In this document: piece by piece, positions 28,413 through 38,156 of the stretch
How positions within the stretch are numbered: position 1 is the stretch's first letter
Layout of the letters: every line of letters starts with the position of its first letter
Assembly: GCA_002427735.1 (NCBI GenBank)
Contig: DIYP01000006.1
Span: forward strand, 248,001-312,000
Source of the DNA: Flavobacteriales bacterium UBA6051
GTDB taxonomy: Bacteria > Bacteroidota > Bacteroidia > Flavobacteriales_D > Crocinitomicaceae
Direction: 5' to 3'
Length of the DNA: 64,000 nucleotides
Position numbers and translations under genes: made by a program
The notes under the pieces: generated by a model
The model's database searches: none
Told to the model about the DNA's origin: nothing
The model's input: the letters and a program-made list of their open reading frames with translations, nothing else

Positions 28413-28841
28413 ATGTTATCACCAAAAAGAACCAAGTTTAGAAAGGCTCAGAAGGGTAGAAACAGAGGTCTTGCTCATAGAGGAAGCACTGTTTCCTTCG
28501 GATCTTTTGGATTGAAAACTTTGGAGCCAGGATGGATTACTTCTCGTCAAATTGAAGCTGCACGTATCGCCGTTACTCGTTACATGAAGCGTGAAGGGAA
28601 AGTATGGATTCGCATTTTTCCAGACAAGCCGGTGACATCTAAGCCAGCTGAAGTACGTATGGGTAAAGGTAAAGGTGCTCCAAGTCATTGGGTAGCTGTT
28701 GTTCGACCAGGAAGAATTATGTTCGAAGCAGACGGTGTTCCTTATGAAACTGCAAAAGAAGCGATGCGATTAGCCGCTCAGAAACTTCCGGTAAAGTGTA
28801 AGTTCGTTACACGTCCGGATTATGTTGTACCAACTAAATAG
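28413..28841 (+). CDS. rplP: 50S ribosomal protein L16
   Basis: 142-residue L16, located near the A site. [15 protein letters not shown] at the N-terminus and the region [19 protein letters not shown] are diagnostic, including the conserved Arg in the central basic loop. Confidence 0.98.
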   Translation: MLSPKRTKFRKAQKGRNRGLAHRGSTVSFGSFGLKTLEPGWITSRQIEAARIAVTRYMKREGKVWIRIFPDKPVTSKPAEVRMGKGKGAPSHWVAVVRPGRIMFEADGVPYETAKEAMRLAAQKLPVKCKFVTRPDYVVPTK

Positions 28842-28849
28842 GATGTAAG

Positions 28850-29044
28850 ATGAAACAAGCAGAAATCACACAATTGTCAGATCAAGACGTGAAGGATTCA
28901 ATTGCTAATTTCTCTGAGCAGTTGGCGAAAATGAAATTGGCGCACAAAGTGGCACCAATGGAAAACCCAATTCAGATCCGCAACATGAGAAAGACAATCG
29001 CACGATTGAAAACTGAATTAACAAAACGTGAAGCACAGGCTTAA
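28850..29044 (+). CDS. rpmC: 50S ribosomal protein L29
   Basis: 64-residue two-helix protein at the tunnel exit next to L23. The hallmark P-I-Q-I-R-N-M-R-K-T-I-A-R-L-K-T-E-L matches L29 helix two. Position between rplP and rpsQ is the universal order. Confidence 0.97.
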   Translation: MKQAEITQLSDQDVKDSIANFSEQLAKMKLAHKVAPMENPIQIRNMRKTIARLKTELTKREAQA

Positions 29045-29069
29045 TTGCCCGTGTAAAAGTTAGCTTCAA

Positions 29070-29327
29070 ATGGAAAAGCGAAATTTAAGAAAAGAACGTA
29101 TAGGGATTGTTACCAGCGATAAGATGGACAAGTCAATTGTTGTATCTGTAGAGCGTAAGGTAAAGCACCCTAAGTATGGAAAGTTCGTGAAGAGCACTAC
29201 CAAGTTCGTTGCGCATGATGAAAAGAATGAATGTGGTGAAGGTGATACAGTTCGTATCATGGAAACACGTCCATTGTCTAAGTCAAAGAACTGGAGATTG
29301 GTAGAAATTGTTGAACGAGCTAAATAA
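29070..29327 (+). CDS. rpsQ: 30S ribosomal protein S17
   Basis: 85-residue OB-fold primary rRNA-binding protein. [19 protein letters not shown] and [15 protein letters not shown] are typical of S17. Confidence 0.97.
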   Translation: MEKRNLRKERIGIVTSDKMDKSIVVSVERKVKHPKYGKFVKSTTKFVAHDEKNECGEGDTVRIMETRPLSKSKNWRLVEIVERAK

Positions 29328-29336
29328 TTAGGAGTA

Positions 29337-29705
29337 ATGATACAAACTGAATCAAGACTAAGAGTAGCTGACAACTCCGGAGCCAAAGAGGTACTATGTA
29401 TCCGTGTGCTTGGAGGAACGAAACGTCGTTATGCTTCTGTAGGAGATAAAATTGTCGTTACTGTTAAAAGTGCAATGCCGAATGGACAGGTCAAGAAAGG
29501 AACTGTTGCAACGGCTGTTATAGTAAGAACTAAGAAAGAAGTACGTCGTCCAGATGGATCGTACATCCGCTTTGATGACAATGCATGTGTATTGTTGAAT
29601 CAAGCTGGTGAGATGAGAGGAACACGTATTTTCGGACCTGTTGCTCGAGAGCTTCGTGATGCAGACTACATGAAGGTAGTTTCATTGGCTCCTGAGGTAC
29701 TTTAA
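29337..29705 (+). CDS. rplN: 50S ribosomal protein L14
   Basis: 122-residue L14, a subunit-interface protein. [17 protein letters not shown] at the start and [13 protein letters not shown] near the C-terminus are the family signatures. Confidence 0.98.
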   Translation: MIQTESRLRVADNSGAKEVLCIRVLGGTKRRYASVGDKIVVTVKSAMPNGQVKKGTVATAVIVRTKKEVRRPDGSYIRFDDNACVLLNQAGEMRGTRIFGPVARELRDADYMKVVSLAPEVL

Positions 29706-29717
29706 ATTACTGGAGTT

Positions 29718-30032
29718 ATGCAGAAATTACACATTAAAGTTGGAGACACTGTCAAAGTATTGACAGGAGAGTCAAACGGTCAGGAAGGAACAGTTCTTTC
29801 GATCGATAGAAAAAAGATGCGCGCTACAGTGGAGGGACTTAACATGGTTAAGAAGCACCAGAAGCCAAGCGCACAAGAACCTCAAGGTGGAATTGTAGAA
29901 ATGGAAGCAGGAATACATATTTCTAACCTTATGGTTGTTCACAACGGTCAAGCTTCACGCGTTGGTCGTAAGGCGAACAAGGATGGAAAATTAGTACGTT
30001 ATTCAAAAAAGTCAGGGGAGGAAATTAAGTAA
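29718..30032 (+). CDS. rplX: 50S ribosomal protein L24
   Basis: 104-residue KOW-domain assembly initiator. [18 protein letters not shown] matches the KOW motif, followed by [11 protein letters not shown]. Its stop overlaps the rplE ATG by one base (TAATG). Confidence 0.97.
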   Translation: MQKLHIKVGDTVKVLTGESNGQEGTVLSIDRKKMRATVEGLNMVKKHQKPSAQEPQGGIVEMEAGIHISNLMVVHNGQASRVGRKANKDGKLVRYSKKSGEEIK

Positions 30033-30583
30033 TGAGTTACACACCAAGACTTCGGGAAAAGTACAGCACTGAGATTATTCCAGCGCTTACTGAAAAGTTT
30101 GGATACACGACGGTAATGCGTGTGCCTAAGCTTACTAAAATTGTAATCAGCCAGGGTATTGGAGATGCCGTAGCGGATAAAAAGCTTGTGGATACAGCAG
30201 TTGAAGATCTTTCAAGAATTGCTGGTCAAAAAGCGGTTGCTACATTGTCTAAGAAAGACATCTCTAACTTTAAGTTGAGAAAAGGAATGCCAATTGGAAC
30301 GAAAGTGACATTGAGAGGAAACAGAATGTATGACTTTTTGGATCGTCTTCTTGCAGTTTCTCTTCCAAGAACGCGTGACTTTAGAGGTGTTAATGCCAAA
30401 GGTTTTGATGGACGTGGAAACTTCAATATGGGTGTTAAAGAACACATCATCTTCCCAGAAATCGATATCGATAAGGTAAACCGTATCATGGGGATGGACA
30501 TCACATTTGTAACAACGGCGGAAAGCGATGAGGAAGGAAAAGCGCTTCTTGACGCATTCGGATTCCCATTTACTAAAAAATAA
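30032..30583 (+). CDS. rplE: 50S ribosomal protein L5
   Basis: 183-residue 5S rRNA-binding protein. [25 protein letters not shown] and the C-terminal region [17 protein letters not shown] are characteristic. Coupled to rplX by overlap. Confidence 0.98.
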   Translation: MSYTPRLREKYSTEIIPALTEKFGYTTVMRVPKLTKIVISQGIGDAVADKKLVDTAVEDLSRIAGQKAVATLSKKDISNFKLRKGMPIGTKVTLRGNRMYDFLDRLLAVSLPRTRDFRGVNAKGFDGRGNFNMGVKEHIIFPEIDIDKVNRIMGMDITFVTTAESDEEGKALLDAFGFPFTKK

Positions 30584-30589
30584 GAAGAA

Positions 30590-30904
30590 ATGGCAAAAGA
30601 ATCAATGAAAGCGCGTGAGCGCAAGAGAGAAAAGCTAGCTGCTCGTTATGCTGAAAAGCGTGCGGAGTTAGTGAAGATTTTGAAATCTACAGATGACTCT
30701 GATGAAATGCAAGAGGCAAAGTGGGAAGCAATGATGAAATTGCAACAACTTCCTGCAAACTCTGCAAAAGTTCGAGTGCACAACCGTTGTGGGTTGACAG
30801 GTCGTCCTCGTGGTTACATGCGTCAATTTGGAATTTCACGTGTTACATTCCGTGAGATGGCATTGGCAGGTAAGATACCGGGTGTTAAGAAAGCAAGCTG
30901 GTAA
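30590..30904 (+). CDS. rpsN: 30S ribosomal protein S14, long zinc-free form
   Basis: 104-residue S14. The C-terminal core [19 protein letters not shown] is present, but there is only a single Cys in the region, so the C-x-x-C zinc ribbon of the short form is absent. This is the zinc-independent type, as is rpmJ in this operon. Confidence 0.97.
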   Translation: MAKESMKARERKREKLAARYAEKRAELVKILKSTDDSDEMQEAKWEAMMKLQQLPANSAKVRVHNRCGLTGRPRGYMRQFGISRVTFREMALAGKIPGVKKASW

Positions 30905-30968
30905 TAATTATAAACTGGTTTCAGGTTCGGTCACTTAAGACGGAAAACCGTTACCGCAATTGAATAAT

Positions 30969-31367
30969 ATGAATACAGATCCAATAGCAGATTATTTGAC
31001 ACGCATTCGTAATGCAAGTGCTGCAAGAAAGCGAATGGTTGTCATTCCTGGTTCGAACGTAAAGCGCGCTATGACGCAAATTTTGTTCGATCAAGGGTAC
31101 ATCACGGACTTTAAGTTCGAAGATGATAACAAACAAGGTACGATCAAGATTGCATTGAAGTACAATCCTTCAACGAAGGTTCCTGCAATTACAAAGTTGC
31201 AAAGAGCTTCTACGCCAGGTCTTCGTAAGTACAGTGGAGCAAAAGAAATGCCACGTGTATTGAATGGACTTGGAATTGCAATTGTGTCGACATCCAAAGG
31301 TGTTATCACAGGAAAACAAGCACAAAGAGAAAACGTAGGAGGAGAAGTTCTCGCTTACGTATATTAA
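30969..31367 (+). CDS. rpsH: 30S ribosomal protein S8
   Basis: 132-residue S8. N-T-D-P-I-A-D-Y-L-T-R-I-R-N-A follows the ATG at 30969, which I chose because S8 proteins begin within one or two residues of T-D-P-I-A; the upstream TTG at 30960 adds three residues. The C-terminal S-T-S-K-G-V-I-T-G-K-Q-A is the S8 signature. The 64-nt spacer before it can form short hairpins (for example 30915-30924), and S8 is a known autoregulator in other bacteria. Confidence 0.97.
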   Translation: MNTDPIADYLTRIRNASAARKRMVVIPGSNVKRAMTQILFDQGYITDFKFEDDNKQGTIKIALKYNPSTKVPAITKLQRASTPGLRKYSGAKEMPRVLNGLGIAIVSTSKGVITGKQAQRENVGGEVLAYVY

Positions 31368-31385
31368 TATTTAAGATTATTAGAA

Positions 31386-31937
31386 ATGTCAAGGATAGGT
31401 AAATCCCCAGTAACAATCCCGAGTGGAGTTGAAGTGAAAGTTGACGGTAACGTAGTTACAGTTAAGGGTCCTAAAGGCGAATTGACGCAAGAAATTGATT
31501 CTTGTATCTCAATGAGCATTGAGGACGGTACAGTATCTTTCACCCGCGAATCAGATGCACCTGATCACAGAGCTAAGCATGGTTTATACCGCGCATTGCT
31601 TTTCAATATGTGTCAAGGAGTTTCGGAAGGGTTCAAGAAGGAGTTAGAAATCGTTGGTGTAGGTTACCGTGCAAATGCTCAAGGTCAAAAACTTGAGTTG
31701 TCACTTGGTTACTCTCACCCTTTCGTGATCGAGCTTCCTTCAGAAATTAAGGTATCAACAGTGTCTGAAAAAGGTAAGGCGCCAATCGTAACGTTGGAGT
31801 CTCACGATAAGCAATTAGTTGGACAAGTCGCTGCCAAAATTCGTTCCCTTAGAAAACCTGAACCATACAAAGGAAAAGGTGTTAAGTATTTAGGTGAAGA
31901 ACTAAGAAGAAAAGCTGGTAAAACAGCAGCGAAATAA
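31386..31937 (+). CDS. rplF: 50S ribosomal protein L6
   Basis: 183-residue two-domain protein at the base of the L7/L12 stalk. S-R-I-G-K-S-P-V-T-I-P at the start and K-P-E-P-Y-K-G-K-G-V-K-Y at the end are diagnostic. Confidence 0.98.
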   Translation: MSRIGKSPVTIPSGVEVKVDGNVVTVKGPKGELTQEIDSCISMSIEDGTVSFTRESDAPDHRAKHGLYRALLFNMCQGVSEGFKKELEIVGVGYRANAQGQKLELSLGYSHPFVIELPSEIKVSTVSEKGKAPIVTLESHDKQLVGQVAAKIRSLRKPEPYKGKGVKYLGEELRRKAGKTAAK

Positions 31938-31959
31938 TAATTGATATCATTAATTAGTT

Positions 31960-32310
31960 ATGGCATTTAGTAAAACAGCTCGTAGAGCAAAAATTAAAAG
32001 AAGAATCAGAAAGAAGATTTCTGGTACTCCAAACATGCCTCGTCTTTCTGTGTTTAGATCAAACAAGCAAATCTATGCGCAGATTATTGATGACACAACT
32101 GGAACTACATTGGTTTCAGCATCATCTTACAAGAACAAAGCAGCAAAAGGATCGAAGTCTGAAGTTGCTGCAATTGTAGGAAAAGAGGTAGCAGAAAAGG
32201 CAAAAAAGGCCGGAATTGAAACTGTTGTGTTTGATCGCAATGGTTATTTGTATCACGGTAGAGTTAAATCACTAGCTGACTCAGCGAGAGAAGGCGGACT
32301 AAAATTATAA
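31960..32310 (+). CDS. rplR: 50S ribosomal protein L18
   Basis: 116-residue 5S rRNA-binding protein. [17 protein letters not shown] and the C-terminal [17 protein letters not shown] are typical. 2 nt ahead of rpsE. Confidence 0.98.
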   Translation: MAFSKTARRAKIKRRIRKKISGTPNMPRLSVFRSNKQIYAQIIDDTTGTTLVSASSYKNKAAKGSKSEVAAIVGKEVAEKAKKAGIETVVFDRNGYLYHGRVKSLADSAREGGLKL

Positions 32311-32312
32311 GA

Positions 32313-32828
32313 ATGGCAGGAACAGTAAACAGAGTAAAATCTGCAGACATAGAGCTTAAAGACAAGCTTGTTGCCGTGAACCGTGTAACGAAAGTTACGA
32401 AGGGTGGACGTACGTTTAGTTTCTCAGCAATCGTTGTTGTTGGTGATGAAAACGGTATCGTTGGTCACGGACTAGGAAAAGCAAAAGAGGTAACTGAAGC
32501 AATTTCAAAAGGAATTGATGATGCAAAGAAGAACTTAATTAGAGTTCCGATCTTGCATGGAACAGTACCTCATATTCAAAAAGGTAAATTCAGTGGAGCA
32601 CGAGTTTTGTTGAGACCAGCTTCAGAAGGTACAGGGGTTATCGCCGGTGGTGCGATGCGTGCTGTATTGGAGAGCGTAGGTATTCACAACGTCTTGGCGA
32701 AGTCACAAGGTTCATCTAACCCTCACAATGTTGTTAAGGCAACAATCGATGCATTGTCTCAAATGAGAGATGCTGTAGCGGTAGCGAAGCAGCGTGGTGT
32801 TGAGTTGGAGAAAGTGTTTAACGGTTAA
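32313..32828 (+). CDS. rpsE: 30S ribosomal protein S5
   Basis: 171-residue S5. The double-stranded-RNA-binding-like N-domain has [23 protein letters not shown], followed by [13 protein letters not shown] and [15 protein letters not shown]. It contributes to decoding fidelity and mRNA entry. Confidence 0.98.
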   Translation: MAGTVNRVKSADIELKDKLVAVNRVTKVTKGGRTFSFSAIVVVGDENGIVGHGLGKAKEVTEAISKGIDDAKKNLIRVPILHGTVPHIQKGKFSGARVLLRPASEGTGVIAGGAMRAVLESVGIHNVLAKSQGSSNPHNVVKATIDALSQMRDAVAVAKQRGVELEKVFNG

Positions 32829-32838
32829 ATAGAGCATC

Positions 32839-33015
32839 ATGGCGAAAATTAAAATTAAGCAGGTAAGAAGCGCTATTAATCGTCCAGCAAGACAAAAAGC
32901 TACGATTAAAGCACTAGGATTTAGAAAGTTGAATCATACAGTTGAGCATGAAGCAACTCCACAAATCCTTGGAATGGTTAAGACAGTTCAGCACCTTGTA
33001 GAGGTTGTTGACTAA
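32839..33015 (+). CDS. rpmD: 50S ribosomal protein L30
   Basis: 58-residue protein found by hand between rpsE and rplO. It begins M-A-K-I-K-I-K-Q-V-R-S-A-I and continues with T-I-K-A-L-G-F-R-K-L-N-H-T-V, the L30 signature, ending V-Q-H-L-V-E-V-V-D before TAA at 33013. Length and position are as expected for L30. Confidence 0.97.
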   Translation: MAKIKIKQVRSAINRPARQKATIKALGFRKLNHTVEHEATPQILGMVKTVQHLVEVVD

Positions 33016-33035
33016 ACTCATAAAAAGCATTTAAG

Positions 33036-33482
33036 ATGAATTTACATAATCTAACTCCAGCTAAGGGGTCTACAAAAAATAGAAAGAGAATTGCTCGTGG
33101 TCAGGGATCTGGTCGTGGAGGTACTTCTACACGTGGACATAAAGGAGCTAAATCAAGATCAGGATATTCGCGTAAAGTTGGATTCGAAGGTGGTCAAATG
33201 CCTTTGCAACGTCGTGTTCCTAAGTTTGGTTTCAAAAATATTAACCGTGTTGAGTATAAAGCAATCAACTTGGATATTATTGAAGCATTGATTGAACGCA
33301 AGAAGGTGAAAGAAATTACACCTGAAGTATTGCAAGCCAATGGTTTAGTGTCAAGAAACGAACGAGTAAAAATATTGGGTAGAGGCGAATTGAAGTCTAA
33401 GATTGATGTCACAGCTCACAAGTTTTCAGCTACTGCAAAAGCAGCAATTGAGAATGCAGGTGGGAATTGTACAGAAATCTAA
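33036..33482 (+). CDS. rplO: 50S ribosomal protein L15
   Basis: 148-residue L15. M-N-L-H-N-L-T-P-A-K-G-S, the glycine/arginine-rich extension G-Q-G-S-G-R-G-G-T-S-T-R-G-H-K-G, and F-E-G-G-Q-M-P-L-Q-R-R-V-P-K-F-G-F are diagnostic. It precedes secY as in most spc operons. Confidence 0.98.
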   Translation: MNLHNLTPAKGSTKNRKRIARGQGSGRGGTSTRGHKGAKSRSGYSRKVGFEGGQMPLQRRVPKFGFKNINRVEYKAINLDIIEALIERKKVKEITPEVLQANGLVSRNERVKILGRGELKSKIDVTAHKFSATAKAAIENAGGNCTEI

Positions 33483-33508
33483 TTAACTTTGCCAACTATT
33501 TTTTACGA

Positions 33509-34849
33509 ATGAAAAAGTTTATACAGAACATAAAGAATATCTGGAAGGTAGAAGAACTAAGAAAGCGTATCATACTTACGTTGAGTCTTATTCTGGTTTA
33601 CCGTATCGGATCGTTTATCATTTTGCCTGGTGTGAATTACACGGCACTAGTGAATGCACAGGCTGCTGGCGATCAGAATATGCTTGAAACACTTCTATCG
33701 TTATTCTCGGGTGGTGGTTTTACGAATGCATCGATTATGGCGCTAGGAATTATGCCATACATTAGTGCATCGATTATCATGCAGCTCTTGGGAATGGCTG
33801 TTCCAGCTGTTCAGAAGATGCAACAAGAAGGTGAATCAGGAAGAAAACGTATTAATAATTATACGCGAATCCTGACAATTATCATTTGTGCATTGCAGGC
33901 CCCAAGTTATTTGACGTTGTATGTTGCTAACAAAGGAGCACTTCCAGCTGATGGAGGGACGCTTTGGTGGACGCAATCAGTTATCGTATTGGTAGCTGGA
34001 GCTATGTTCGCTGTATGGCTTGGTGAGCGTATTACTGACAAAGGAATTGGAAACGGTATCTCGCTGTTAATTACAGTAGGGATCTTGGCAAGACTTCCGG
34101 AAGCATTCATGGCGGAATTTGGTTTCGCAGCAGAATCTGGAAACTTGATCAAAATCGTTCTTGAAATCTTCATGTTCATGGTTGTTGTCCTTGGAACAGT
34201 ATTGATTGTTCAAGGAGTTCGGAAAGTTCCATTAAACACAGCTAAACGTGTTGTTGGTGCTAGATCAGCTGAAGATCAAGGAGCGCGTAGTTACCTGCCA
34301 ATTAAGGTGAATGCATCAGGAGTAATGCCGATTATCTTCGCTCAGGCGATTATGACGGTTCCAGTGATGATTTTCTCTGGTGGTGCGGAAGGTGGTTTTA
34401 TTTCCAGAAACTTTAGTGATATCTATGGTTTCGGTTATAATGCAGTTTTGGCATTACTAATCATCGTGTTTACATACTTCTACACGGCAATCATGATTAA
34501 TCCGCGAAAGATTTCTGATGAATTGAGAAGAAGCGGTGGATTCATTCCGGGAATTCGTCCAGGAGAGGATACTGCGAATTACATTGATTCATTAGTCTCA
34601 CGAATTACGTTCCCAGGATCTCTATTCTTGGCGTTCATTGCGATCATTCCAGCTTTGGCAAAATTGGCGGGTGTGAATGACGCTTTTGCAATGTTCTTCG
34701 GAGGAACTTCATTATTGATCATGGTAGGAGTTGTATTGGATACACTTCAACAAATTGAGTCGTACTTGTTGAACCGCCAAATGGATGGTTTAATGGAAGG
34801 TACGCGTGTGAAGGGAAGAAGAACTTCAGGTGAATTATCAGGAATGTAA
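33509..34849 (+). CDS. secY: preprotein translocase subunit SecY
   Basis: 446-residue channel subunit of the Sec translocon with about ten transmembrane helices. [11 protein letters not shown] for helix one, the plug region, [14 protein letters not shown], and the cytoplasmic loop [12 protein letters not shown] are visible. I chose the ATG at 33509 (M-K-K-F-I-Q-N) since the open frame upstream of it overlaps rplO and adds non-homologous residues. Confidence 0.98.
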   Translation: MKKFIQNIKNIWKVEELRKRIILTLSLILVYRIGSFIILPGVNYTALVNAQAAGDQNMLETLLSLFSGGGFTNASIMALGIMPYISASIIMQLLGMAVPAVQKMQQEGESGRKRINNYTRILTIIICALQAPSYLTLYVANKGALPADGGTLWWTQSVIVLVAGAMFAVWLGERITDKGIGNGISLLITVGILARLPEAFMAEFGFAAESGNLIKIVLEIFMFMVVVLGTVLIVQGVRKVPLNTAKRVVGARSAEDQGARSYLPIKVNASGVMPIIFAQAIMTVPVMIFSGGAEGGFISRNFSDIYGFGYNAVLALLIIVFTYFYTAIMINPRKISDELRRSGGFIPGIRPGEDTANYIDSLVSRITFPGSLFLAFIAIIPALAKLAGVNDAFAMFFGGTSLLIMVGVVLDTLQQIESYLLNRQMDGLMEGTRVKGRRTSGELSGM

Positions 34850-34851
34850 CT

Positions 34852-35070
34852 ATGGCAAAGCAAGCATCAATTGAACAAGACGGCGTAATCATCGAGGCAT
34901 TGTCGAATGCAATGTTTCGTGTGGAACTTGAAAACGGACACGTGATTACTGCGCACATTTCCGGGAAAATGAGAATGTATTACATTAAAATTCTTCCAGG
35001 AGATAAGGTGAAAGTAGAAATGTCTCCGTACGACTTGACAAAAGGTAGAATCACATTTAGATATAAATAA
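34852..35070 (+). CDS. infA: translation initiation factor IF-1
   Basis: 72-residue OB-fold factor that binds the A site during initiation. It reads [13 protein letters not shown], then [14 protein letters not shown], and ends R-I-T-F-R-Y-K, a standard IF-1. It follows secY by 2 nt, an order common where adk/map are elsewhere. Confidence 0.98.
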   Translation: MAKQASIEQDGVIIEALSNAMFRVELENGHVITAHISGKMRMYYIKILPGDKVKVEMSPYDLTKGRITFRYK

Positions 35071-35179
35071 GAGAAAACGAAGTTTTCGATATGGGCGAAT
35101 AGGCAGTTCGAGAAGGGGAGACTCTTTGGAAGAATTGACTTTAAACTCAAGATGTCGAGAATAGATTAATAAAAGAAAG

Positions 35180-35296
35180 ATGAAAGTAAGAGCATCAGTA
35201 AAGAAACGATCTGCAGATTGTAAGATCGTGAAAAGAAAAGGACGGGTTTACGTGATTAATAAGAAGAACCCAAAGTTTAAACAAAGACAAGGGTAA
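35180..35296 (+). CDS. rpmJ: 50S ribosomal protein L36, zinc-free form
   Basis: 38-residue protein identified by hand: [21 protein letters not shown] and ending P-K-F-K-Q-R-Q-G. Of the four zinc ligands of the classic form (C11, C14, C27, H33) only C14 remains; the others are Ser, Asn and Phe. It is therefore the zinc-independent type. It lies 109 nt after infA, an unusually wide spacer for this block. Confidence 0.97.
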   Translation: MKVRASVKKRSADCKIVKRKGRVYVINKKNPKFKQRQG

Positions 35297-35306
35297 AATT
35301 TAGGAT

Positions 35307-35672
35307 ATGGCACGTATAGCAGGAATTGATTTACCAAAAAATAAGCGAGGTGTAATCGGATTGACTTACATCTACGGTATTGGAAGAAGCAGAGCGCAAA
35401 TGATTTTGAGCAATGCTGGAGTTGATGAGAATATCAAAGTACAAGATTGGAATGACGAGCAATTGTCGGCGATCCGTAACCAAATGAATGATATCAAAGT
35501 AGAAGGAGCATTGCGTTCTGAAGTACAGTTGAATATCAAGCGTTTGATGGATATTGGTTGTCAGCGTGGAATCCGTCACCGTTCTGGATTACCACTAAGA
35601 GGACAGCGTACAAAGAACAACTCACGTACTAGAAAAGGTAGAAGAAAAACAGTTGCGAATAAGAAGAAGTAG
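35307..35672 (+). CDS. rpsM: 30S ribosomal protein S13
   Basis: 121-residue S13 of the 30S head. [13 protein letters not shown] at the start, G-I-G-R-S-R-A helix-turn, and the C-terminal basic [14 protein letters not shown] identify it. It is followed by an unusually long 181-nt spacer. Confidence 0.98.
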   Translation: MARIAGIDLPKNKRGVIGLTYIYGIGRSRAQMILSNAGVDENIKVQDWNDEQLSAIRNQMNDIKVEGALRSEVQLNIKRLMDIGCQRGIRHRSGLPLRGQRTKNNSRTRKGRRKTVANKKK

Positions 35673-35853
35673 CGAAACTACTGATCCGGACGGCCGGTTT
35701 GGCCGAGAAGGGTTGGGGTCTTTCGCGTTGTGGTCAGGCGGTCCTCGCATTCAATTAAGGAAAGCGTCATAATCGCCCCCGGCACGAAAGAGGTAGAGCA
35801 GGAATCGAGGTTCCTATTCAACTGAAAGCAACAAACATTTAAAAGCTAATAAA
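35673..35853 (+). other. GC-rich, hairpin-containing spacer between rpsM and rpsK
   Basis: A 181-nt non-coding stretch in an operon whose other spacers are mostly under 30 nt. It is visibly richer in G and C than its surroundings and contains a perfect hairpin CGGCC-GGTTT-GGCCG (35691-35705) and AGGAA-TCGAGG-TTCCT (35800-35815). No open frame and no terminator T-run are present. A structured regulatory or processing RNA is the best guess. Confidence 0.45.
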
Positions 35854-36237
35854 ATGGCAAAGACACAAAAGAAAAAAAAGAATGTCAAAGTAGATGCTGT
35901 TGGGCAAGCGCACATTCAGGCAACGTTCAACAACGTAATTATCTCTTTGACAAACAATAGTGGGCAAGTTATTTCTTGGTCCTCTGCTGGTAAAATGGGA
36001 TTCCGTGGTTCGAAAAAGAACACTCCTTATGCTGCACAAGTTGCTGCTGAGGATGCTGCGAAGGAAGCACATGATTTTGGTTTACGTAAGGTAAAAGTAT
36101 TTGTAAAAGGACCCGGTTCAGGACGTGAGTCTGCGATCCGTTCTCTACACAATGCTGGTATCGAGGTAACAGAGATCGTTGACGTTACGCCAATGCCGCA
36201 TAACGGATGTCGTCCACCTAAGCGTAGAAGAGTATAA
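35854..36237 (+). CDS. rpsK: 30S ribosomal protein S11
   Basis: 127-residue platform protein. [17 protein letters not shown] and the C-terminal [18 protein letters not shown] are the S11 hallmarks. Followed by a 116-nt spacer with a candidate leader for rpsD. Confidence 0.98.
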   Translation: MAKTQKKKKNVKVDAVGQAHIQATFNNVIISLTNNSGQVISWSSAGKMGFRGSKKNTPYAAQVAAEDAAKEAHDFGLRKVKVFVKGPGSGRESAIRSLHNAGIEVTEIVDVTPMPHNGCRPPKRRRV

Positions 36238-36292
36238 TAAGTCGATAGCTCGATTGTTCGAATCATCGAGAAATCATAAGAATTTAATAACC

Positions 36293-36341
36293 AAGGGACG
36301 AAAGGTCATCGGAGGATAAGCCTTAATTCATGATCTCCCTT
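36293..36341 (+). promoter_or_regulatory. candidate structured leader before rpsD (S4)
   Basis: A long stem can be drawn: AAGGGA (36293-36298) with TCCCTT (36336-36341), then after a 5-nt bulge GGTCAT (36304-36309) with ATGATC (36330-36335), enclosing AGG-ATAAG-CCT. The structure ends 12 nt before the rpsD ATG. S4 is the known autoregulator of alpha operons, which makes an S4-binding site an attractive inference. I do not know whether it belongs to a described r-protein leader family. Confidence 0.5.
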
Positions 36342-36353
36342 AAATAAAGTAAA

Positions 36354-36959
36354 ATGGCAAGATATAGAGGTCCAAAATCAAAAATCGCTCGTCGTTTCAA
36401 AGATCCAATCTTTGGTCCTGATAAAGCGTTAGAAAAAAGACAGTACGGTCCAGGACAACACGGTCCGAACAAAAGAAGAGGAAAGCAGTCAGAATATGCA
36501 ATCCAGTTGGGTGAAAAGCAAAAAGCAAAGTACACTTACGGGATTCTCGAGCGTCAGTTCGCTAACATGTTCGACAGAGCTTCACGAATGAAAGGAATTA
36601 CAGGTGAAAACTTGTTGCAGTTGTGTGAAGCACGATTGGATAACACAGTATACAGACTTGGTGTTTCCCCTACACGTCGTGGTGCACGTCAGTTAGTATC
36701 TCACAAACACATTACAGTAAACGGAAATGTAGTAAACATTCCTTCTTACCAGGTTAAGGTAGGAGACGTTGTAGGTGTACGTGAAAAGTCAAAGTCACTT
36801 GAGGCTATTTCTGCTTCACTTGCAGCAAACTCAAGCAGCTTTGATTGGCTAGACTGGAATCCAGGTGCATTGGAAGGGAAAGTTGTTGGTGTTCCAACAC
36901 GTGAAATGATCCCTGAAAACATCAAGGAGCAGCTAATCGTCGAATTGTACTCTAAGTAA
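36354..36959 (+). CDS. rpsD: 30S ribosomal protein S4
   Basis: 201-residue primary 16S-binding protein with an S4 domain in the second half ([24 protein letters not shown]). [10 protein letters not shown] is the typical start. No N-terminal C-x-x-C zinc motif is seen. In other bacteria S4 represses the alpha operon. Confidence 0.98.
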   Translation: MARYRGPKSKIARRFKDPIFGPDKALEKRQYGPGQHGPNKRRGKQSEYAIQLGEKQKAKYTYGILERQFANMFDRASRMKGITGENLLQLCEARLDNTVYRLGVSPTRRGARQLVSHKHITVNGNVVNIPSYQVKVGDVVGVREKSKSLEAISASLAANSSSFDWLDWNPGALEGKVVGVPTREMIPENIKEQLIVELYSK

Positions 36960-37109
36960 GCCGATGCGTTAGCATCAAGATTGGGAGCCGTTGGGCGACC
37001 TTGTATTTTAGTAATAACAACATATTGGTTTTCGGCCAAAGGGTTTGATTGAACTTCTTCACTCTTTCAGACCGCGCAACCGGAAAACAATTAAAAAGAA
37101 GAAAACAAC
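36960..37109 (+). other. 150-nt spacer between rpsD and rpoA with hairpins
   Basis: Non-coding. GATGC-GTTA-GCATC (36963-36976) forms immediately after the rpsD stop, and TTGG/CCAA (37025-37039) forms a shorter stem. No Bacteroidota promoter (TAnnTTTG) is visible, so rpoA probably relies on read-through. Could be a processing or attenuation site. Confidence 0.4.
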
Positions 37110-38102
37110 ATGGCAATTTTAGATTTTCAAAAACCAGACAAAGTGATCATGATCCAGTCTGATGAGCACGAAGGACAATTCGAGTTTCGTCCATTGGAGC
37201 CTGGATATGGTATTACGGTAGGTAACGCATTGAGAAGAATACTCCTTTCATCATTGGAAGGGTTTGCGATCTCATCAGTACGTATCGAAGGAGCAGATCA
37301 CGAGTTTACTACAATCAAAGGAATTGTAGAGGATGTAACTGAAATCATTTTGAACTTGAAACAAGTTCGTTTCAAGCAACAGATTGAAGGAACAGATAAT
37401 GAAACAGTTGTTGTTTCAGTTGCTGGACAAGATAAATTAACTGCTGGTGACCTTGGGAAGTTCACTTCTGCATTTCAGGTGTTGAACCCAGACTTGGTAA
37501 TCTGTAATATGGAACCTTCTGTGAAGTTGGAAATGGAGTTGACAATTATCAACGGCCGTGGATACCTTCCTGCAGAGGAAAACAAAGATAGTAACGCACC
37601 ATTTGGAACTATTTTCGTTGATTCGATCTTTACACCAATTAAGAATGTAAAGTACGCTGTTGAAAACTACCGTGTAGAGCAAAAGACAGATTACGAAAAG
37701 TTGATTTTCGATATCAAAACGGACGGTTCTATCCATCCAAAAGATGCTTTGAAAGAAGCGGCGAAAATCTTGATTCACCACTTCATGCTATTCTCTGATG
37801 AGCGCATCACATTGGATAGTGAAGTGAAAGCTGAAACAGAAGAGTTTGATGAAACTTCATTGCACATGCGTCAGTTGTTGAAAACAAAATTGGTAGACAT
37901 GGATCTTTCTGTGCGTGCTTTGAATTGTTTGAAAGCAGCAGATGTAGAAACATTGGGTGATCTTGTTTCTTACAACAAGAATGACTTATTGAAGTTCAGA
38001 AACTTTGGAAAGAAATCCTTAACTGAATTGGAAGATTTAGTTGATAACAAAGGACTTTCTTTTGGTATGAATGTTTCTAAATACAAATTAGACAAAGACT
38101 AG
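37110..38102 (+). CDS. rpoA: DNA-directed RNA polymerase subunit alpha
   Basis: 330-residue alpha subunit. The N-terminal dimerisation domain shows [20 protein letters not shown], and the C-terminal domain, which contacts UP elements and activators, has [13 protein letters not shown] and [15 protein letters not shown]. Length and order (rpsD-rpoA-rplQ) are standard. Confidence 0.98.
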   Translation: MAILDFQKPDKVIMIQSDEHEGQFEFRPLEPGYGITVGNALRRILLSSLEGFAISSVRIEGADHEFTTIKGIVEDVTEIILNLKQVRFKQQIEGTDNETVVVSVAGQDKLTAGDLGKFTSAFQVLNPDLVICNMEPSVKLEMELTIINGRGYLPAEENKDSNAPFGTIFVDSIFTPIKNVKYAVENYRVEQKTDYEKLIFDIKTDGSIHPKDALKEAAKILIHHFMLFSDERITLDSEVKAETEEFDETSLHMRQLLKTKLVDMDLSVRALNCLKAADVETLGDLVSYNKNDLLKFRNFGKKSLTELEDLVDNKGLSFGMNVSKYKLDKD

Positions 38103-38156
38103 TATCGCATTAATTATTTAAAAATGGCGTAATAGGTGGCTGAGCTGTGGCGATAC
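38102..38156 (+). other. long-range stem between rpoA and rplQ
   Basis: GTATCGC (38102-38108, starting within the rpoA stop) pairs perfectly with GCGATAC (38150-38156), enclosing 41 nt, in a 98-nt spacer. Function unknown; the pairing is the only clue. Confidence 0.35.

Noticed and set aside
33467..33508. Extended SecY start overlapping rplO
   Set aside because: The added residues do not match SecY; the ATG at 33509 gives the normal N-terminus.
35791..35815. GGTAGAGCA followed by a 5-bp stem-loop, reminiscent of a tRNA D-arm and anticodon arm
   Set aside because: No matching acceptor stem, T-arm or correct 7-nt anticodon loop could be drawn around it, so it is not a tRNA.
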